A DNA stretch of 25,802 nucleotides from Candidatus Gerdarchaeota archaeon (GTDB lineage: Archaea > Asgardarchaeota > Heimdallarchaeia > JABLTI01), in assembly GCA_016840945.1 (NCBI GenBank), contig JAEORJ010000049.1, positions 1-25,802 of the forward strand, read 5' to 3'. Positions 7,646-16,041 of the stretch are shown here, in pieces. Both the position numbers and the translations under genes were made by a program. Within the stretch, counting starts at the first letter, position 1; every line of letters begins with the position of its first letter. The notes beneath the pieces were generated by a model. The model made no database searches and was not told where the DNA came from. It worked only from the letters and a program-made list of their open reading frames with translations.

Positions 7646-8716
7646 CTATTCTACTAACAATCCTTGAGGATCTATGGCATAGATAACCAGTGTACTAAAT
7701 TTATTTGTAGGCATGTATAGAATTTCATCTTCAATTAGAAAATCAATCGCCCAAGCATAGGCTACATGCATTAACCAACACATAAACTCTCCAAGACTAT
7801 TATTAGTATACCTACTAGCTTTTAGTTGGTTGTAAAACGCTAGTAATTTTTTCTCCATCTCTTTAACAACTGACAGCAGTCGATTGGCTATTTTCATTGC
7901 AAAGTTTCTCCAAGCAAGAGAATCGTCCTTGGATAATATTGGTACATCTAATATAGCAGCAAGCTCCTCGGGAGATGTTAATATATTGTTTTTTCGTAAT
8001 TCATCACATTTCTCTTCAATCTTATTTCTTGGCTCGTTACTTTTTCCATCAATAATGTTCTTTCCAAAGGTAACGAAATGCCAGTTTTCCCAAGGCAAAT
8101 CCATTGATTCTTCACCGTATTTGCCAAGGTAATCTACATCACCTTCGATCATGAAGAAATAATATTGTGCATCAGGATGATTTGGACTTGGACGATTAGG
8201 TGCAGATACTAGAAGTGTTTTATCTTTCACCAACGATTCTAAAAATCCTATATCAAGAATTTTCGAACCAACCAAAACAAATCCTAAATCTTTAATTGAA
8301 TAATTTTGGCTAATAACAAGCTTTGAGAATTCTTTCTCTATCTCATCCCAACTAGCTTTTATCTCCCCAGCAAGAAGTTTTCCTACCTCTTTAGCATACA
8401 TAAAAGTTCTATATGACTCATCCTTATCAGCAATAAAGAAAGTCGGATAATATACTCCCTCATCCTTTCTTACCAAGCTTGCTTCAACAAGAAGATTGAG
8501 TTTTTCTTCTAAATCTTCAGCAGTCATTTGTAAGATTTCTTGTATTAATTCTAATGAATGACCATCATGTAACGCTCTCAACGTTAATTTACTTGAAGGT
8601 CTGAAATATTCCCAAGGATTACCAGAACCAGCCATTGACAAAAAAATGCTCATTGAATTATATTGAATGGCTTTTTTATTCAGTTGAACCACCAAATCTA
8701 ATTCATTGTTAAGCAT
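7646..8716 (-). CDS. Winged-helix-like protein with uncharacterised C-terminal domain, 356 aa
   Basis: Residues about 40-95 look like a winged helix: helix (LTLRALHDG), helix (SLELIQEILQ), a turn, a recognition-type helix (AEDLEEKLNLLVEASLVRKD), and a strand wing (GVYYPTFFIA). The remaining 260 residues are mixed alpha/beta and unfamiliar. They contain a Pro/Asn-rich loop (APNRPSPNHPDA) and a Trp-rich helix near the end (EFMCWLMHVAYAWAIDFL). There is no signal or clear membrane segment. A transcription regulator with an effector domain is the best guess, made by fold pattern only. It diverges from the GTPase-HEAT gene across 139 bp containing repeated TAATGCA half-sites, and might regulate it. 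It ends 2 bp from the convergent Fe-S gene. Confidence 0.65.
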   Translation of the reverse strand: MLNNELDLVVQLNKKAIQYNSMSIFLSMAGSGNPWEYFRPSSKLTLRALHDGHSLELIQEILQMTAEDLEEKLNLLVEASLVRKDEGVYYPTFFIADKDESYRTFMYAKEVGKLLAGEIKASWDEIEKEFSKLVISQNYSIKDLGFVLVGSKILDIGFLESLVKDKTLLVSAPNRPSPNHPDAQYYFFMIEGDVDYLGKYGEESMDLPWENWHFVTFGKNIIDGKSNEPRNKIEEKCDELRKNNILTSPEELAAILDVPILSKDDSLAWRNFAMKIANRLLSVVKEMEKKLLAFYNQLKASRYTNNSLGEFMCWLMHVAYAWAIDFLIEDEILYMPTNKFSTLVIYAIDPQGLLVE

Positions 8717-8758
8717 AAAAAACGTTAATGTAACTCTTGGTTAATATCACAGAAATTT

Positions 8759-8786
8759 TAATGCAAAGTTAAACTAATGCACATTA
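8759..8786. promoter_or_regulatory. Repeated TAATGCA half-sites in a divergent promoter
   Basis: TAATGCA occurs at 8759-8765 and again at 8775-8781, 16 bp apart. The second copy is half of an inverted repeat TAATG-CA-CATTA (8775-8786). The block sits between divergent genes, one of which has a winged-helix-like domain, and just before the TATA box at 8802. Short arms make chance likely. Confidence 0.25.
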
Positions 8787-8801
8787 AATAAAAAATAAAA
8801 A

Positions 8802-8809
8802 TTATATAA
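8802..8809 (+). promoter_or_regulatory. TATA box for the GTPase-HEAT gene
   Basis: TTATATAA lies 47 bp before the ATG at 8856, after an A-rich stretch. It predicts a start of transcription near 8832. Confidence 0.45.
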
Positions 8810-8855
8810 TACTAAACACCACTAAAAAGAAAATTTTAACATTGAGAGTATTTTT

Positions 8856-9818
8856 ATGATTAAAAAAGAAACAAAGCTAGATGATATTTCATCCATTAAA
8901 CGTTTTAGAATTCTAATTGTTGGTTCAAAAAAATCGGGAAAGGATGTTCTTGTTCAAAGAATTATCCAAAGTGAGAAAGTTAACAATAAGCTAAAAATAA
9001 ACTCAGAAGTGCAATTTGGATTATTTGAAAAATATGGTGAGAAATTTATTGTTGAATTCTATGATAATTTCCATTATGAGTTAGGTGCTTATAATAGAAT
9101 AAAATTTCTTGAACAATGTAATTTGGCAATAGTTGTTGGGAACAGCTCAGAAACTGATATTGGAGAATCAATCAATATCATTGAAGATTTCGAGTATGAT
9201 CTTGGAAAGCTTTTTCCATGGTTCATACCATTTCGTACAATAATTGTGAGAACGAAAGTTAATATCAATGATAATTTAACTGATGAGTATTTAGAGGAAC
9301 CATGCTTCAAAAATAGCTCTTTTCTAGACCTTTCAAGAGATAAAAGAGAGATAAATAATGAATTACTGCTATTGAAAGATGATATCCTTACTCAAATTAC
9401 TAATCCATTAGATTACCACTTGATGGAAAAAATAACTACTAATCTAAAATCAGATGATAACAAAGATCAACAACTAGCTATTAATATGATCGGAAAGTAT
9501 CATCTAAAACAATTTGCTAATGAGATAGCTAAATTAGCCTTCTCAATCGAAAATGTAATGGTAAAATGTGCAGCTATCTGGGCGTTAGGAGAACTAGGAC
9601 TAACTAATTATACCGATAAGTTAATCGAACTATTTCAAATGCACAACTCGATTGATAATGAAGTGAAAGCAGAAATTATGATTGCTTTACTAAAAATGTT
9701 AGATCCATCAAAAAAAGAGATTCTAGAGGATATAATAGCTAAAAATTCTATTTTAACCAGGATAAATCAATTACCATTTGAATTGCTTCTATATGAGAGA
9801 GAAGTGCTAATGTTATAA
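8856..9818 (+). CDS. Degenerate Ras-like GTPase domain fused to HEAT-like repeats
   Basis: The protein has 320 aa. Residues 15-180 follow the small-GTPase order. There is a first strand and P-loop (FRILIVGSKKSGKD, G23 to D30). A strand ending in EFYDN (D70) stands where DxxG is expected. 'CNLAIVVGNSSE' sits at 88-99, where Ras proteins have their next strand. 'IIVRTK' (129-134) takes the place of NKxD, and a helix closes the domain. The Ser/Thr after the P-loop lysine is Asp, DxxG lacks its glycine, and NKxD is absent, so guanine-nucleotide binding and hydrolysis are doubtful. Residues about 195-300 form about three HEAT-like helical pairs (VKCAAIWALGELGL is the clearest). The product is probably a cytosolic scaffold. 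Asgard archaea are known for many small GTPases, which supports the lineage guess. Confidence 0.65.
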   Translation: MIKKETKLDDISSIKRFRILIVGSKKSGKDVLVQRIIQSEKVNNKLKINSEVQFGLFEKYGEKFIVEFYDNFHYELGAYNRIKFLEQCNLAIVVGNSSETDIGESINIIEDFEYDLGKLFPWFIPFRTIIVRTKVNINDNLTDEYLEEPCFKNSSFLDLSRDKREINNELLLLKDDILTQITNPLDYHLMEKITTNLKSDDNKDQQLAINMIGKYHLKQFANEIAKLAFSIENVMVKCAAIWALGELGLTNYTDKLIELFQMHNSIDNEVKAEIMIALLKMLDPSKKEILEDIIAKNSILTRINQLPFELLLYEREVLML

Positions 9819-9887
9819 ATTAGCAATCGAAAAAAAGAGCAGCATTTGATTTTGTTCATTTCCTTTAATCATATACAAGAAAAATGT

Positions 9888-9917
9888 GAAAGAAGTATCC
9901 CTTTTAGAACTTCTTTC
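9888..9917. terminator. Hairpin between convergent genes
   Basis: The arms GAAAGAAGT (9888-9896) and ACTTCTTTC (9909-9917) are perfect 9-bp complements with a 12-base loop. The right arm lies within the last codons of the minus-strand surface-protein gene. It could stop transcription from the plus-strand gene ending at 9818, but the T tract is weak. Confidence 0.3.
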
Positions 9918-12894
9918 TTCTTATTAAAATTAATGCTAAAATAGACACTAAAGGTAACAAGTAGGACAATGATGTTGTTACTGTAGGTGTCGATTCAATC
10001 TCAAAACTATAGTATAAGCCATCATTATCATCAATTGCACTATTATGATTAGGTGAATTATCTATTGCTGTGATGTAATAGTCTATCAAATCACCTACTA
10101 CAAAAGCACCTATTATTATCCCATACGTATTATCGTAAAGTAGAACCATTTCTAAAGTAATCCATATACCATTGTTTAAACGATAATAAAACATTACTGA
10201 TTGGATACCATTGATATCATAAACCGAACAAGTAATATTAACAAGAACTCCTGCTGTAATATTAGCTGATTGAGTAATATCAGAGATTACTGGACCAGTA
10301 ACATCACTTGAGGCAATTGTGAATCCATAATAGGAACCATCGTTATCATTAGTTGCTTCATTATTATTTGGTGAGCTATCAACAGCCAAGATATAATATT
10401 CCAAATAATCACCAAAATTATAGACACCAATAGTATAACAATAAATTGAATCAGTAGTTAATGTCATGTTTACCTCTATCCAACTTCCTCCGTTCAAACG
10501 ATAAACTAAAGTGACAAATAATACATCATTAGCATCAGTTACATTACAAGAGATTGTAATACTATCTGCATCATTTGGATTTGAAGGTGAATGTTCGACA
10601 TCATTAATTGTAGGGCCTATTATATCACCATGAGGAATGAGAACACCATAGTATGAACCATCGTTATCATCAATAGCAACATTATAGTTAGGTGAATTAT
10701 CGCAAATTATAAAGTAAAATTCGATCAAATCATTATAAATACAATCTACAAATCCTGTGTGGTAATTTGAATCAGCATAACTGGTTAAATTTATTGCAAA
10801 CCAAGCTCCACCATTGAATCTAAAAACAAACGTTGTATAATTAACACCAGAATCATCTGAAACGATGAAATCAATAGATACGTAGACTTTGGAAGCGATA
10901 ATGTACGTATAATAATCAAGATAACTTATTGTTGGTGGTGTTACATCGGGATGTCGAACTGTGAAACTATAATAAAATCCATCGTTATCATCGATTGCTG
11001 AGTTATGTGTAGCATAGTCATCAACAGCTTCGATATAGAATTCATATTCATCAAGATAATTTAATGGGCCAATGTATGTTTCATATTTATTTGGATAGTC
11101 AGCGGTCATATTAACGCCAATCCAACTCCCACCGTTAATACGATAATAAAGAGTGACAAATGATACTCCATGCTCATCTGTAGCATAACACATGACAAAG
11201 ACAGCTTCAGCACTAGTTGGGTTCTCAGGGATGTAGACAAGACCATATATTGTTGGACCTGTGTTATCACTTGCTTCTATTGCAAAACAATAATATAATC
11301 CTTCATTGTCTTCAATTGTTGAATGGGGTGTTGGTGCGGTATAATCTTCTGCATAGATATAGAATTCAATAAAATCGTTATAATCGAATGATCCAATCAA
11401 TACTTCATAATTATAACCTGAAGTCCAACTCATATCTTCTACTATCCAATCACCACCATTCACTCGATAGTATACTTGAACAGTACTCACCAAGTTTGCA
11501 TCAAAAACACTACAATGAATATAAACATCATCAATATCATTTGCTGGATCGGGAGAATATGAAACTCCATAAATCAGTGGCGGGGTAGTGTCAATTCTTA
11601 GTTGTCTTATTTCACTCCAATCACCCCAATTACCAACAGGATCCCTTGCTTTAACTCGCCAATAATAGTATCCCTCACTCATGGATGATCTTGTGTAACT
11701 TGTGGTAGTTAGATAAGTATCCGCTATTGGGCTGTCGAAATTAACTGAGTTGTCAAGTTGGAAATGATAATAATTGGATCCACCATTTGGACTCCAAGTG
11801 AATGTATGTTCATCATCACTCGAGAGGAATCCATCTTCTGGTGAGAGAAGTGTAGGTCCATCAGGAGGAGTAGTGTCGATCGTAAAGCTCCAAGCAGCAC
11901 TATAAGAGCCAAAATTCCCAGCTTCATCTCGAGCACGAACACGCCAATAATACTGATCATCAGCTAATGTTATACTCGTATAAGAGGTGGATCCCCCTGT
12001 TGATGTTGTATACACGATATCTGTAAAAGCTGAATTATAGGAAAATTGGATTTGATATGAGTAGGCATCAGTCGCAGCAGTCCAAGATAACTCAGGGGTA
12101 GTATCAGTAAAAACAGAACCTGAAGCAGGTGATAATAATGTAGGAGTACCAGGAGGTGTTATATCAATGGTGAAAGACCACTCTTCATCCCATAGAGCCC
12201 AATTTCCAGCTAAATCACGACAGCAAACTCGCCACCATCTCGTTCCCTCTGAAATACTGACGGTATAGGTTGTTTCTGTAGTTTCTACACTAACAAATGG
12301 AAATGCAAAAATGTTGTTATCATCAACTTGAAGCCAATATATGTAAGCATCAGGAATGGGTTGCCAACGAAAAGTTATTTCATTATAGGTAAAAAGTTCA
12401 TCTTCTTCAGGATCCCACAAATTAGGGCATAAGGGAGCTACATTATCAACCTTAAAAGTCCAAGTTGTACTATATGCTCCCCATTCATTTAGCATCTCAT
12501 CTCTTGCTTGAACATGCCAATAATACCAATCATCTGCCAAAGTAGGACAGGTATAATCAGTAATCGGGGTATTCAGATCCACAACAACATCTGTAAAACC
12601 AGAATCCCTCGCAACAACTAAATGATATGAATTTGCCAAATACACTTCAGACCACTCGAGGGTAGGGGTTCTATCCTTAAATTCTGAAGCTGTAGTAGGT
12701 GAAAGTAAGGTAGGTGGGTAATTTGCTTTTGGTTCAATTGCGTCAGTAATTGGTGATCCACTCAAACCTGTAATATATTGCTTATGAGGGATGGAACCAA
12801 TATTCTCTTGAATTACTATAGAAAACATTGGTAGAAGAAAACCAATCGCTAGTACACCCACTATTATTTTATCAAAAGTAAATTTTAACCTCAA
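9904..12894 (-). CDS. Large membrane-anchored surface protein with nine Ig/FN3-like repeats
   Basis: The protein has 996 aa. An N-terminal signal (IIVGVLAIGFLLPMFSIVI) and a C-terminal helix (LSYLLPLVSILALIL) followed by IRRKKF make it an anchored surface protein. Residues about 60-438 hold four repeats of about 95 aa with 'P.LLSP..G....T.P.L.W', 'YYWRV.ARD..GN.' and 'WSF.IDTTPP', an FN3-like pattern. Residues about 439-967 hold five repeats of about 106 aa with 'V.YRLNGGSW', 'I..Y..GD.IEYYI.A.D.SPN' and 'AIDDNDG.YY.F', an Ig-like type. Acidic DDND loops could bind Ca2+. This points to an adhesin, S-layer-associated or cell-contact protein; no catalytic domain is seen. TTG at 12892-12894 is the start: GGAG lies about 9 bases upstream, the signal peptide begins there, and a nearby ATG is out of frame. 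Confidence 0.8.
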   Translation of the reverse strand: MRLKFTFDKIIVGVLAIGFLLPMFSIVIQENIGSIPHKQYITGLSGSPITDAIEPKANYPPTLLSPTTASEFKDRTPTLEWSEVYLANSYHLVVARDSGFTDVVVDLNTPITDYTCPTLADDWYYWHVQARDEMLNEWGAYSTTWTFKVDNVAPLCPNLWDPEEDELFTYNEITFRWQPIPDAYIYWLQVDDNNIFAFPFVSVETTETTYTVSISEGTRWWRVCCRDLAGNWALWDEEWSFTIDITPPGTPTLLSPASGSVFTDTTPELSWTAATDAYSYQIQFSYNSAFTDIVYTTSTGGSTSYTSITLADDQYYWRVRARDEAGNFGSYSAAWSFTIDTTPPDGPTLLSPEDGFLSSDDEHTFTWSPNGGSNYYHFQLDNSVNFDSPIADTYLTTTSYTRSSMSEGYYYWRVKARDPVGNWGDWSEIRQLRIDTTPPLIYGVSYSPDPANDIDDVYIHCSVFDANLVSTVQVYYRVNGGDWIVEDMSWTSGYNYEVLIGSFDYNDFIEFYIYAEDYTAPTPHSTIEDNEGLYYCFAIEASDNTGPTIYGLVYIPENPTSAEAVFVMCYATDEHGVSFVTLYYRINGGSWIGVNMTADYPNKYETYIGPLNYLDEYEFYIEAVDDYATHNSAIDDNDGFYYSFTVRHPDVTPPTISYLDYYTYIIASKVYVSIDFIVSDDSGVNYTTFVFRFNGGAWFAINLTSYADSNYHTGFVDCIYNDLIEFYFIICDNSPNYNVAIDDNDGSYYGVLIPHGDIIGPTINDVEHSPSNPNDADSITISCNVTDANDVLFVTLVYRLNGGSWIEVNMTLTTDSIYCYTIGVYNFGDYLEYYILAVDSSPNNNEATNDNDGSYYGFTIASSDVTGPVISDITQSANITAGVLVNITCSVYDINGIQSVMFYYRLNNGIWITLEMVLLYDNTYGIIIGAFVVGDLIDYYITAIDNSPNHNSAIDDNDGLYYSFEIESTPTVTTSLSYLLPLVSILALILIRRKKF
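9990..11580 (-). repeat. Five tandem coding repeats of about 320 bp
   Basis: The DNA of the five Ig-like repeats is still similar at its 3' parts. Near 10020, 10340, 10660 and 10980 the plus strand reads 'ccatc(a/g)ttatcatc' followed by related sequence, about 320 bp apart. Together with the diverged rest of each unit, this points to old tandem duplication rather than a recent expansion. Confidence 0.6.
11581..12717 (-). repeat. Four tandem coding repeats of about 285 bp (FN3-like)
   Basis: Four units of about 95 codons encode the FN3-like repeats. They are related mainly at the protein level (ARD..GN, WSFTIDTTPP); the third and fourth units are the most alike. The switch to the longer repeat type is at about 11580. 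Confidence 0.6.
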
Positions 12895-13041
12895 TACATA
12901 TAACTCCGATAATTAATGAAAATGAATGGAAAATTAACCCTTAAAAATATTCTTGATTTAATAGGTAAAAGTGTTAATTAGTTAAATCATCATAATTCAT
13001 TTAGCAAAAAATAATAAAATTAGCTACAGTTAATGCTGTAG

Positions 13042-13851
13042 CTATTGAACCATTTTAGCAACTATTCGTGCATGGACGATTGCTAATTTATTGAAAAGAT
13101 GCAATGATGCAGTTAGAAGAAAGAATCCAACAATTGGTGTTATACAATAAATAAAAATCCAAAAAGCATTTGGAAGACCTGTATAATACATCCAACCATT
13201 TGAGAGCACTCCACCTTCAAGAACAAATTCTACGATAAGTGCTACCCATGAGAAAAGCAATCCTAGAGCTGTTGGTATTAATGAAACAACAAGGGTAAAG
13301 GTAACAATACCAAAAGGCATAGCTACTAATAGGAAATACAAGAATGAATATAAAATACTTCGTTTCTTAAGAGCACTCATAGCTTTTTTCCAAAAGGATT
13401 CTTCAGTATCTTCTTTCTGAACTACGGGGATTTTTGGTGGGATTTCAACACCAACAAGCAATTTTCCTAACCATGCATACCCTCTGGTTAGATATGGCAA
13501 ACTGATCAGGAAGAAGTATAGCAATACTAATCCAATAATTATTGGTATGAGACCTACAAATGTTGAAAAGCAAGTAACTGCATAAGTGAAAAGGAAAATA
13601 CCAATAGGCATTAAGAGTATTAGATAAAGTAAATTTAGATATGTTCTACCATAAGAATAAACTTGAAAGAACCCTATGTTCTCATAAGGTAATTGCCTAA
13701 ACTCATAATTAGCAACTCGTGGTTGTTGAATTGTAGTTGGAAGTTGAATTTCTTTTTCACTTTTCTTCTCAACAGCAGCACCACATCTACTACAGAAAAC
13801 ATCTTTGCTAGTTACTTCACCACCACAGCTGACACAATAACTATAATTCAT
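13042..13851 (-). CDS. Zinc-ribbon protein with a duplicated Sensor-type membrane domain
   Basis: The protein has 269 aa. Residues 6-23 form a four-cysteine zinc ribbon (C6, C9, C20, C23; CVSCG and CSRCG). After a polar linker, four to six hydrophobic segments follow from about 68 to 262. Two stretches resemble each other: YLILLMPIGIFLFTYAVTCF near 76 and FLLVAMPFGIVTFTLVVSLI near 176. This pattern, with 'RGYAWLGKLLVG' after the first copy, matches the family called 'putative sensor', which precedes kinase modules in actinobacteria. No kinase follows here, so the ligand and output are unknown; the zinc ribbon may bind protein or nucleic acid in the cytoplasm. GGAG lies about 11 bases before the ATG. 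Upstream is a palindrome at 13901-13914. Confidence 0.7.
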   Translation of the reverse strand: MNYSYCVSCGGEVTSKDVFCSRCGAAVEKKSEKEIQLPTTIQQPRVANYEFRQLPYENIGFFQVYSYGRTYLNLLYLILLMPIGIFLFTYAVTCFSTFVGLIPIIIGLVLLYFFLISLPYLTRGYAWLGKLLVGVEIPPKIPVVQKEDTEESFWKKAMSALKKRSILYSFLYFLLVAMPFGIVTFTLVVSLIPTALGLLFSWVALIVEFVLEGGVLSNGWMYYTGLPNAFWIFIYCITPIVGFFLLTASLHLFNKLAIVHARIVAKMVQ

Positions 13852-13883
13852 TTTTCTTTTTCTCCATACATTAGATTAATTAG

Positions 13884-13916
13884 TGACCACATAAGTAGTT
13901 ACCACTATAGTGGTCA
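13884..13916. promoter_or_regulatory. Nested inverted repeats upstream of the zinc-ribbon sensor gene
   Basis: An inner perfect palindrome ACCACTATAGTGGT (13901-13914) lies within an outer pair TGACCAC (13884-13890) and GTGGTCA (13910-13916). This gives three copies of an ACCAC half-site 33-65 bp before the ATG at 13851, where binding would affect transcription. The G+C-rich half-site in AT-rich DNA makes this the most operator-like of the window's palindromes. Confidence 0.4.
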
Positions 13917-14112
13917 ATATGATTTGAGTCAATCGATTATTTAAAGGAAACGAAATAGCAATAAGAGATGATCATAGAGCAGAATATTTACATATATTAA
14001 TTTTGACTCTCTTTTATAGCTAGAGTTAATAAATAAAAAAGTGAAAAATTTTCATTAAAGAATGTGAAACAATTAGTAGGATGTTATGTAAAACACATAA
14101 ATAGAGGATAAC
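13917..14112. other. Rest of the intergenic stretch, nothing firm
   Basis: The space between the zinc-ribbon sensor gene and the F420-ligase gene is 303 bp. Apart from the operator-like repeats at one end and the terminator at the other, I see only AT-rich DNA with short interrupted frames, and no RNA gene. Confidence 0.4.
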
Positions 14113-14141
14113 AAAAAAGGGAACAATTCAGGCTTGTTCCC
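14113..14141 (-). terminator. Hairpin plus T6 terminator of the F420-ligase gene
   Basis: On the minus strand, 13 bp after the stop, a perfect 8-bp stem (GGGAACAA/TTGTTCCC, 14119-14141, 7-base loop) is followed at once by TTTTTT (14113-14118). This has the form of a bacterial intrinsic terminator and is the clearest one in the window. Confidence 0.75.
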
Positions 14142-14154
14142 AGCTTTGCTTTTT

Positions 14155-15333
14155 TCATAAAAGATCCTTAATTATTACAATTGGTGTACCAGCATCTGCG
14201 GAACCACTTATAAGATCTGCTAAGCTACCTGCGATATCTTCAAGTTTTCTAGGTGTGGTGCCTTCCATAGAAATATTATCTATTTCATACATTTTCTGTT
14301 TTTCTTTGTCAATTATTTCTTCTATATTTCCTCTATTTTTTCCTTGGGAATGTAGAGTACCAACAAAAAATTTGTATTTTATCCCCACTCGTTTTCTATT
14401 CATCCCATCACTATGGCCAAAGGAAACAACAGGATCAGCCAGCTCATATATCCCTGTTGAAGGGTCCATATATGCTCCATCACCGTAAATCATTACTTCA
14501 ACATTTTTTCCAGTAGTATCTTTTATTGCTTTCTGGATAGCCTTAGAAACATTAAAAGACTCTCTTGGAGGTAATTTTATTTTGTCATCAGAATACATGT
14601 TTGTACCAAGAAGTCCCCACTCTGACCAAGAATTTTTATTACTATCGTCAAATAAATCCTGCATAGTGATTACATTTCCATAAACCTTCTTAATTTTTTC
14701 AACAATTACATCTCTTTCATGAATACAAGATACAATTATGCCTTTTGGTTTATGGTCAAGTATTTTATATTTATTATTTGACAAGAAAATCTCTGCTTCT
14801 ACATTAGCTTTTTTAATAATCTCTTCATATACTGCCAAATAATTCACACCAGTTGCTGGGTGACGAAAATCATATTTTTCTAATTGCTCTGCTACCAATT
14901 CCTCTTTATTCAGATTTATACCAAGCTCCTCCTCTAATTCTTCTGGGGCAATTTGATTTCCCACACAATCTCGAGGATAGGAAAATTGGATGATCAACTT
15001 GCCTTTAGGGACAGCAGTTACGAATCCTTCCAAGAGAGGAATAAAACGATTTCGGCTTGCTATTGGAAAAAGTATACCAAGTGCATCCGATTCAGTGAGG
15101 TTTAATTTTTCTCTAACCTCTGTTCCAATATCTTCTTTTAAGATGAAATTGTCTTGTGCTCTCGCAACAATAGATTCCTTAACACAGATAATGTCGCCAT
15201 CATCGATTAGATTATCTTCATAGCATTTTTTAATCGCTTTAGAAACCTCATCTACAATATTATCTCCAGGGAGGATAGCGCCAATTTTAATGCCAAAAGC
15301 TTTAACACCCAAATATGAAGGAAATTTTTTCAT
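14155..15333 (-). CDS. Coenzyme F420-0:L-glutamate ligase family protein, long form
   Basis: The protein has 392 aa with no signal. The CofE-type fold is shown by 'GDIICVKESIVARAQ' (46-60, matching CofE's strand and the Lys/Ser that face the GTP site), by the acidic 'YGDGAYMDPSTGIYELADP' (283-301; D285 and D290 are candidate metal ligands), and by 'GTPIVIIKDL' at the end. CofE adds glutamates to F420-0 using GTP. CofE itself is about 250 aa, and this one carries an insert at about 110-235. That makes it one of the long, mostly uncharacterised relatives, so its substrate may differ. No other F420 biosynthesis gene is in the window. The ATG has GGATG 9 bases before it and an AAATAAGG TATA-like stretch about 38 bp upstream. 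The following hairpin-T6 terminator shows it is the last gene of its transcript. Confidence 0.75.
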   Translation of the reverse strand: MKKFPSYLGVKAFGIKIGAILPGDNIVDEVSKAIKKCYEDNLIDDGDIICVKESIVARAQDNFILKEDIGTEVREKLNLTESDALGILFPIASRNRFIPLLEGFVTAVPKGKLIIQFSYPRDCVGNQIAPEELEEELGINLNKEELVAEQLEKYDFRHPATGVNYLAVYEEIIKKANVEAEIFLSNNKYKILDHKPKGIIVSCIHERDVIVEKIKKVYGNVITMQDLFDDSNKNSWSEWGLLGTNMYSDDKIKLPPRESFNVSKAIQKAIKDTTGKNVEVMIYGDGAYMDPSTGIYELADPVVSFGHSDGMNRKRVGIKYKFFVGTLHSQGKNRGNIEEIIDKEKQKMYEIDNISMEGTTPRKLEDIAGSLADLISGSADAGTPIVIIKDLL

Positions 15334-15462
15334 TGAAATACATCCAGTAATTCATTACTTTCCTTATTTAAAAGAAATTCTATCTAAAATAAAATGACAT
15401 TTGAGAATTACCCTAAAAAATTTACAAATTGAAGAAGTAAAAAGAGAACATTATTATCGCAA

Positions 15463-16041
15463 TTATTGATTTATTTTCTCTATAAATTCATGACCTATTT
15501 TAAAAGCATCGCCTATTTTTTGATCAAGTGACCAGTAGGATTGTTGATTTTGATTTCCATTATAAACAAATAATTTCATTTTCTTAAAATCAGGTTTACC
15601 ATCAGTACAACATTCTTCGGTAATGTAAGTTTTAATTGCTTCGCCAAAAACAACAAATTGTTGAGGTAATTCAATCATATCAGTAACTGTTAATTCAATA
15701 TTTAATGGACAGTCAACAATCATTGGTACATTAGTTTCTCCATAAAATATGTTAAAAATATCTGATTTGTCATTCACTTTACCAGAAACAATACCAACAT
15801 AATCTGTAATAGCAACCATATCGGTTGATGGAAAATTCATAGTGAAAATTTTATTTTCTTGAATGCCTTCCAATGTTAAACGTTCTTTATATAAAGAAAT
15901 CATCCAAATTGGAGGTGTTTTGTTTACACGGCTTGCCCATGAACATAACATGAAATTTGGTTTCTTGTTTTTAATAGAACCCACAATTATTGTCGGCATC
16001 TGATAACAAGAAAATCGTTGATCAATATTAATCTTTGTCAT
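15463..16041 (-). CDS. Flavin-reductase-like / flavoredoxin family protein
   Basis: The protein has 192 aa. The order is that of the FMN-binding split-barrel 'flavin reductase like' family: an early 'MPTIIVGSIKNKKPNFMLCS' strand pair, 'W' and 'PPIWMISLYKERLT' in the middle, then 'ENKIFTMNFPSTDM' (65-75), where the FMN phosphate usually binds. 'IVDCPLNIELTV' and 'FVVFGEAIKTYI' give the later strands. Members reduce free flavin or act as FMN electron carriers in anaerobes. It is cytoplasmic, with no membrane segment. It is the same strand as the F420-ligase gene but 129 bp from it, with T-rich DNA between, so co-transcription is uncertain. The start is ATG with GGGG five bases before it. Confidence 0.8.
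   Translation of the reverse strand: MTKINIDQRFSCYQMPTIIVGSIKNKKPNFMLCSWASRVNKTPPIWMISLYKERLTLEGIQENKIFTMNFPSTDMVAITDYVGIVSGKVNDKSDIFNIFYGETNVPMIVDCPLNIELTVTDMIELPQQFVVFGEAIKTYITEECCTDGKPDFKKMKLFVYNGNQNQQSYWSLDQKIGDAFKIGHEFIEKINQ

Noticed and set aside
9990..12717. Regular spacing of similar sequence, at first sight array-like
   Set aside because: The units are 285-320 bp, diverged, and in frame inside one surface-protein gene. They are protein-domain repeats, not a CRISPR array.
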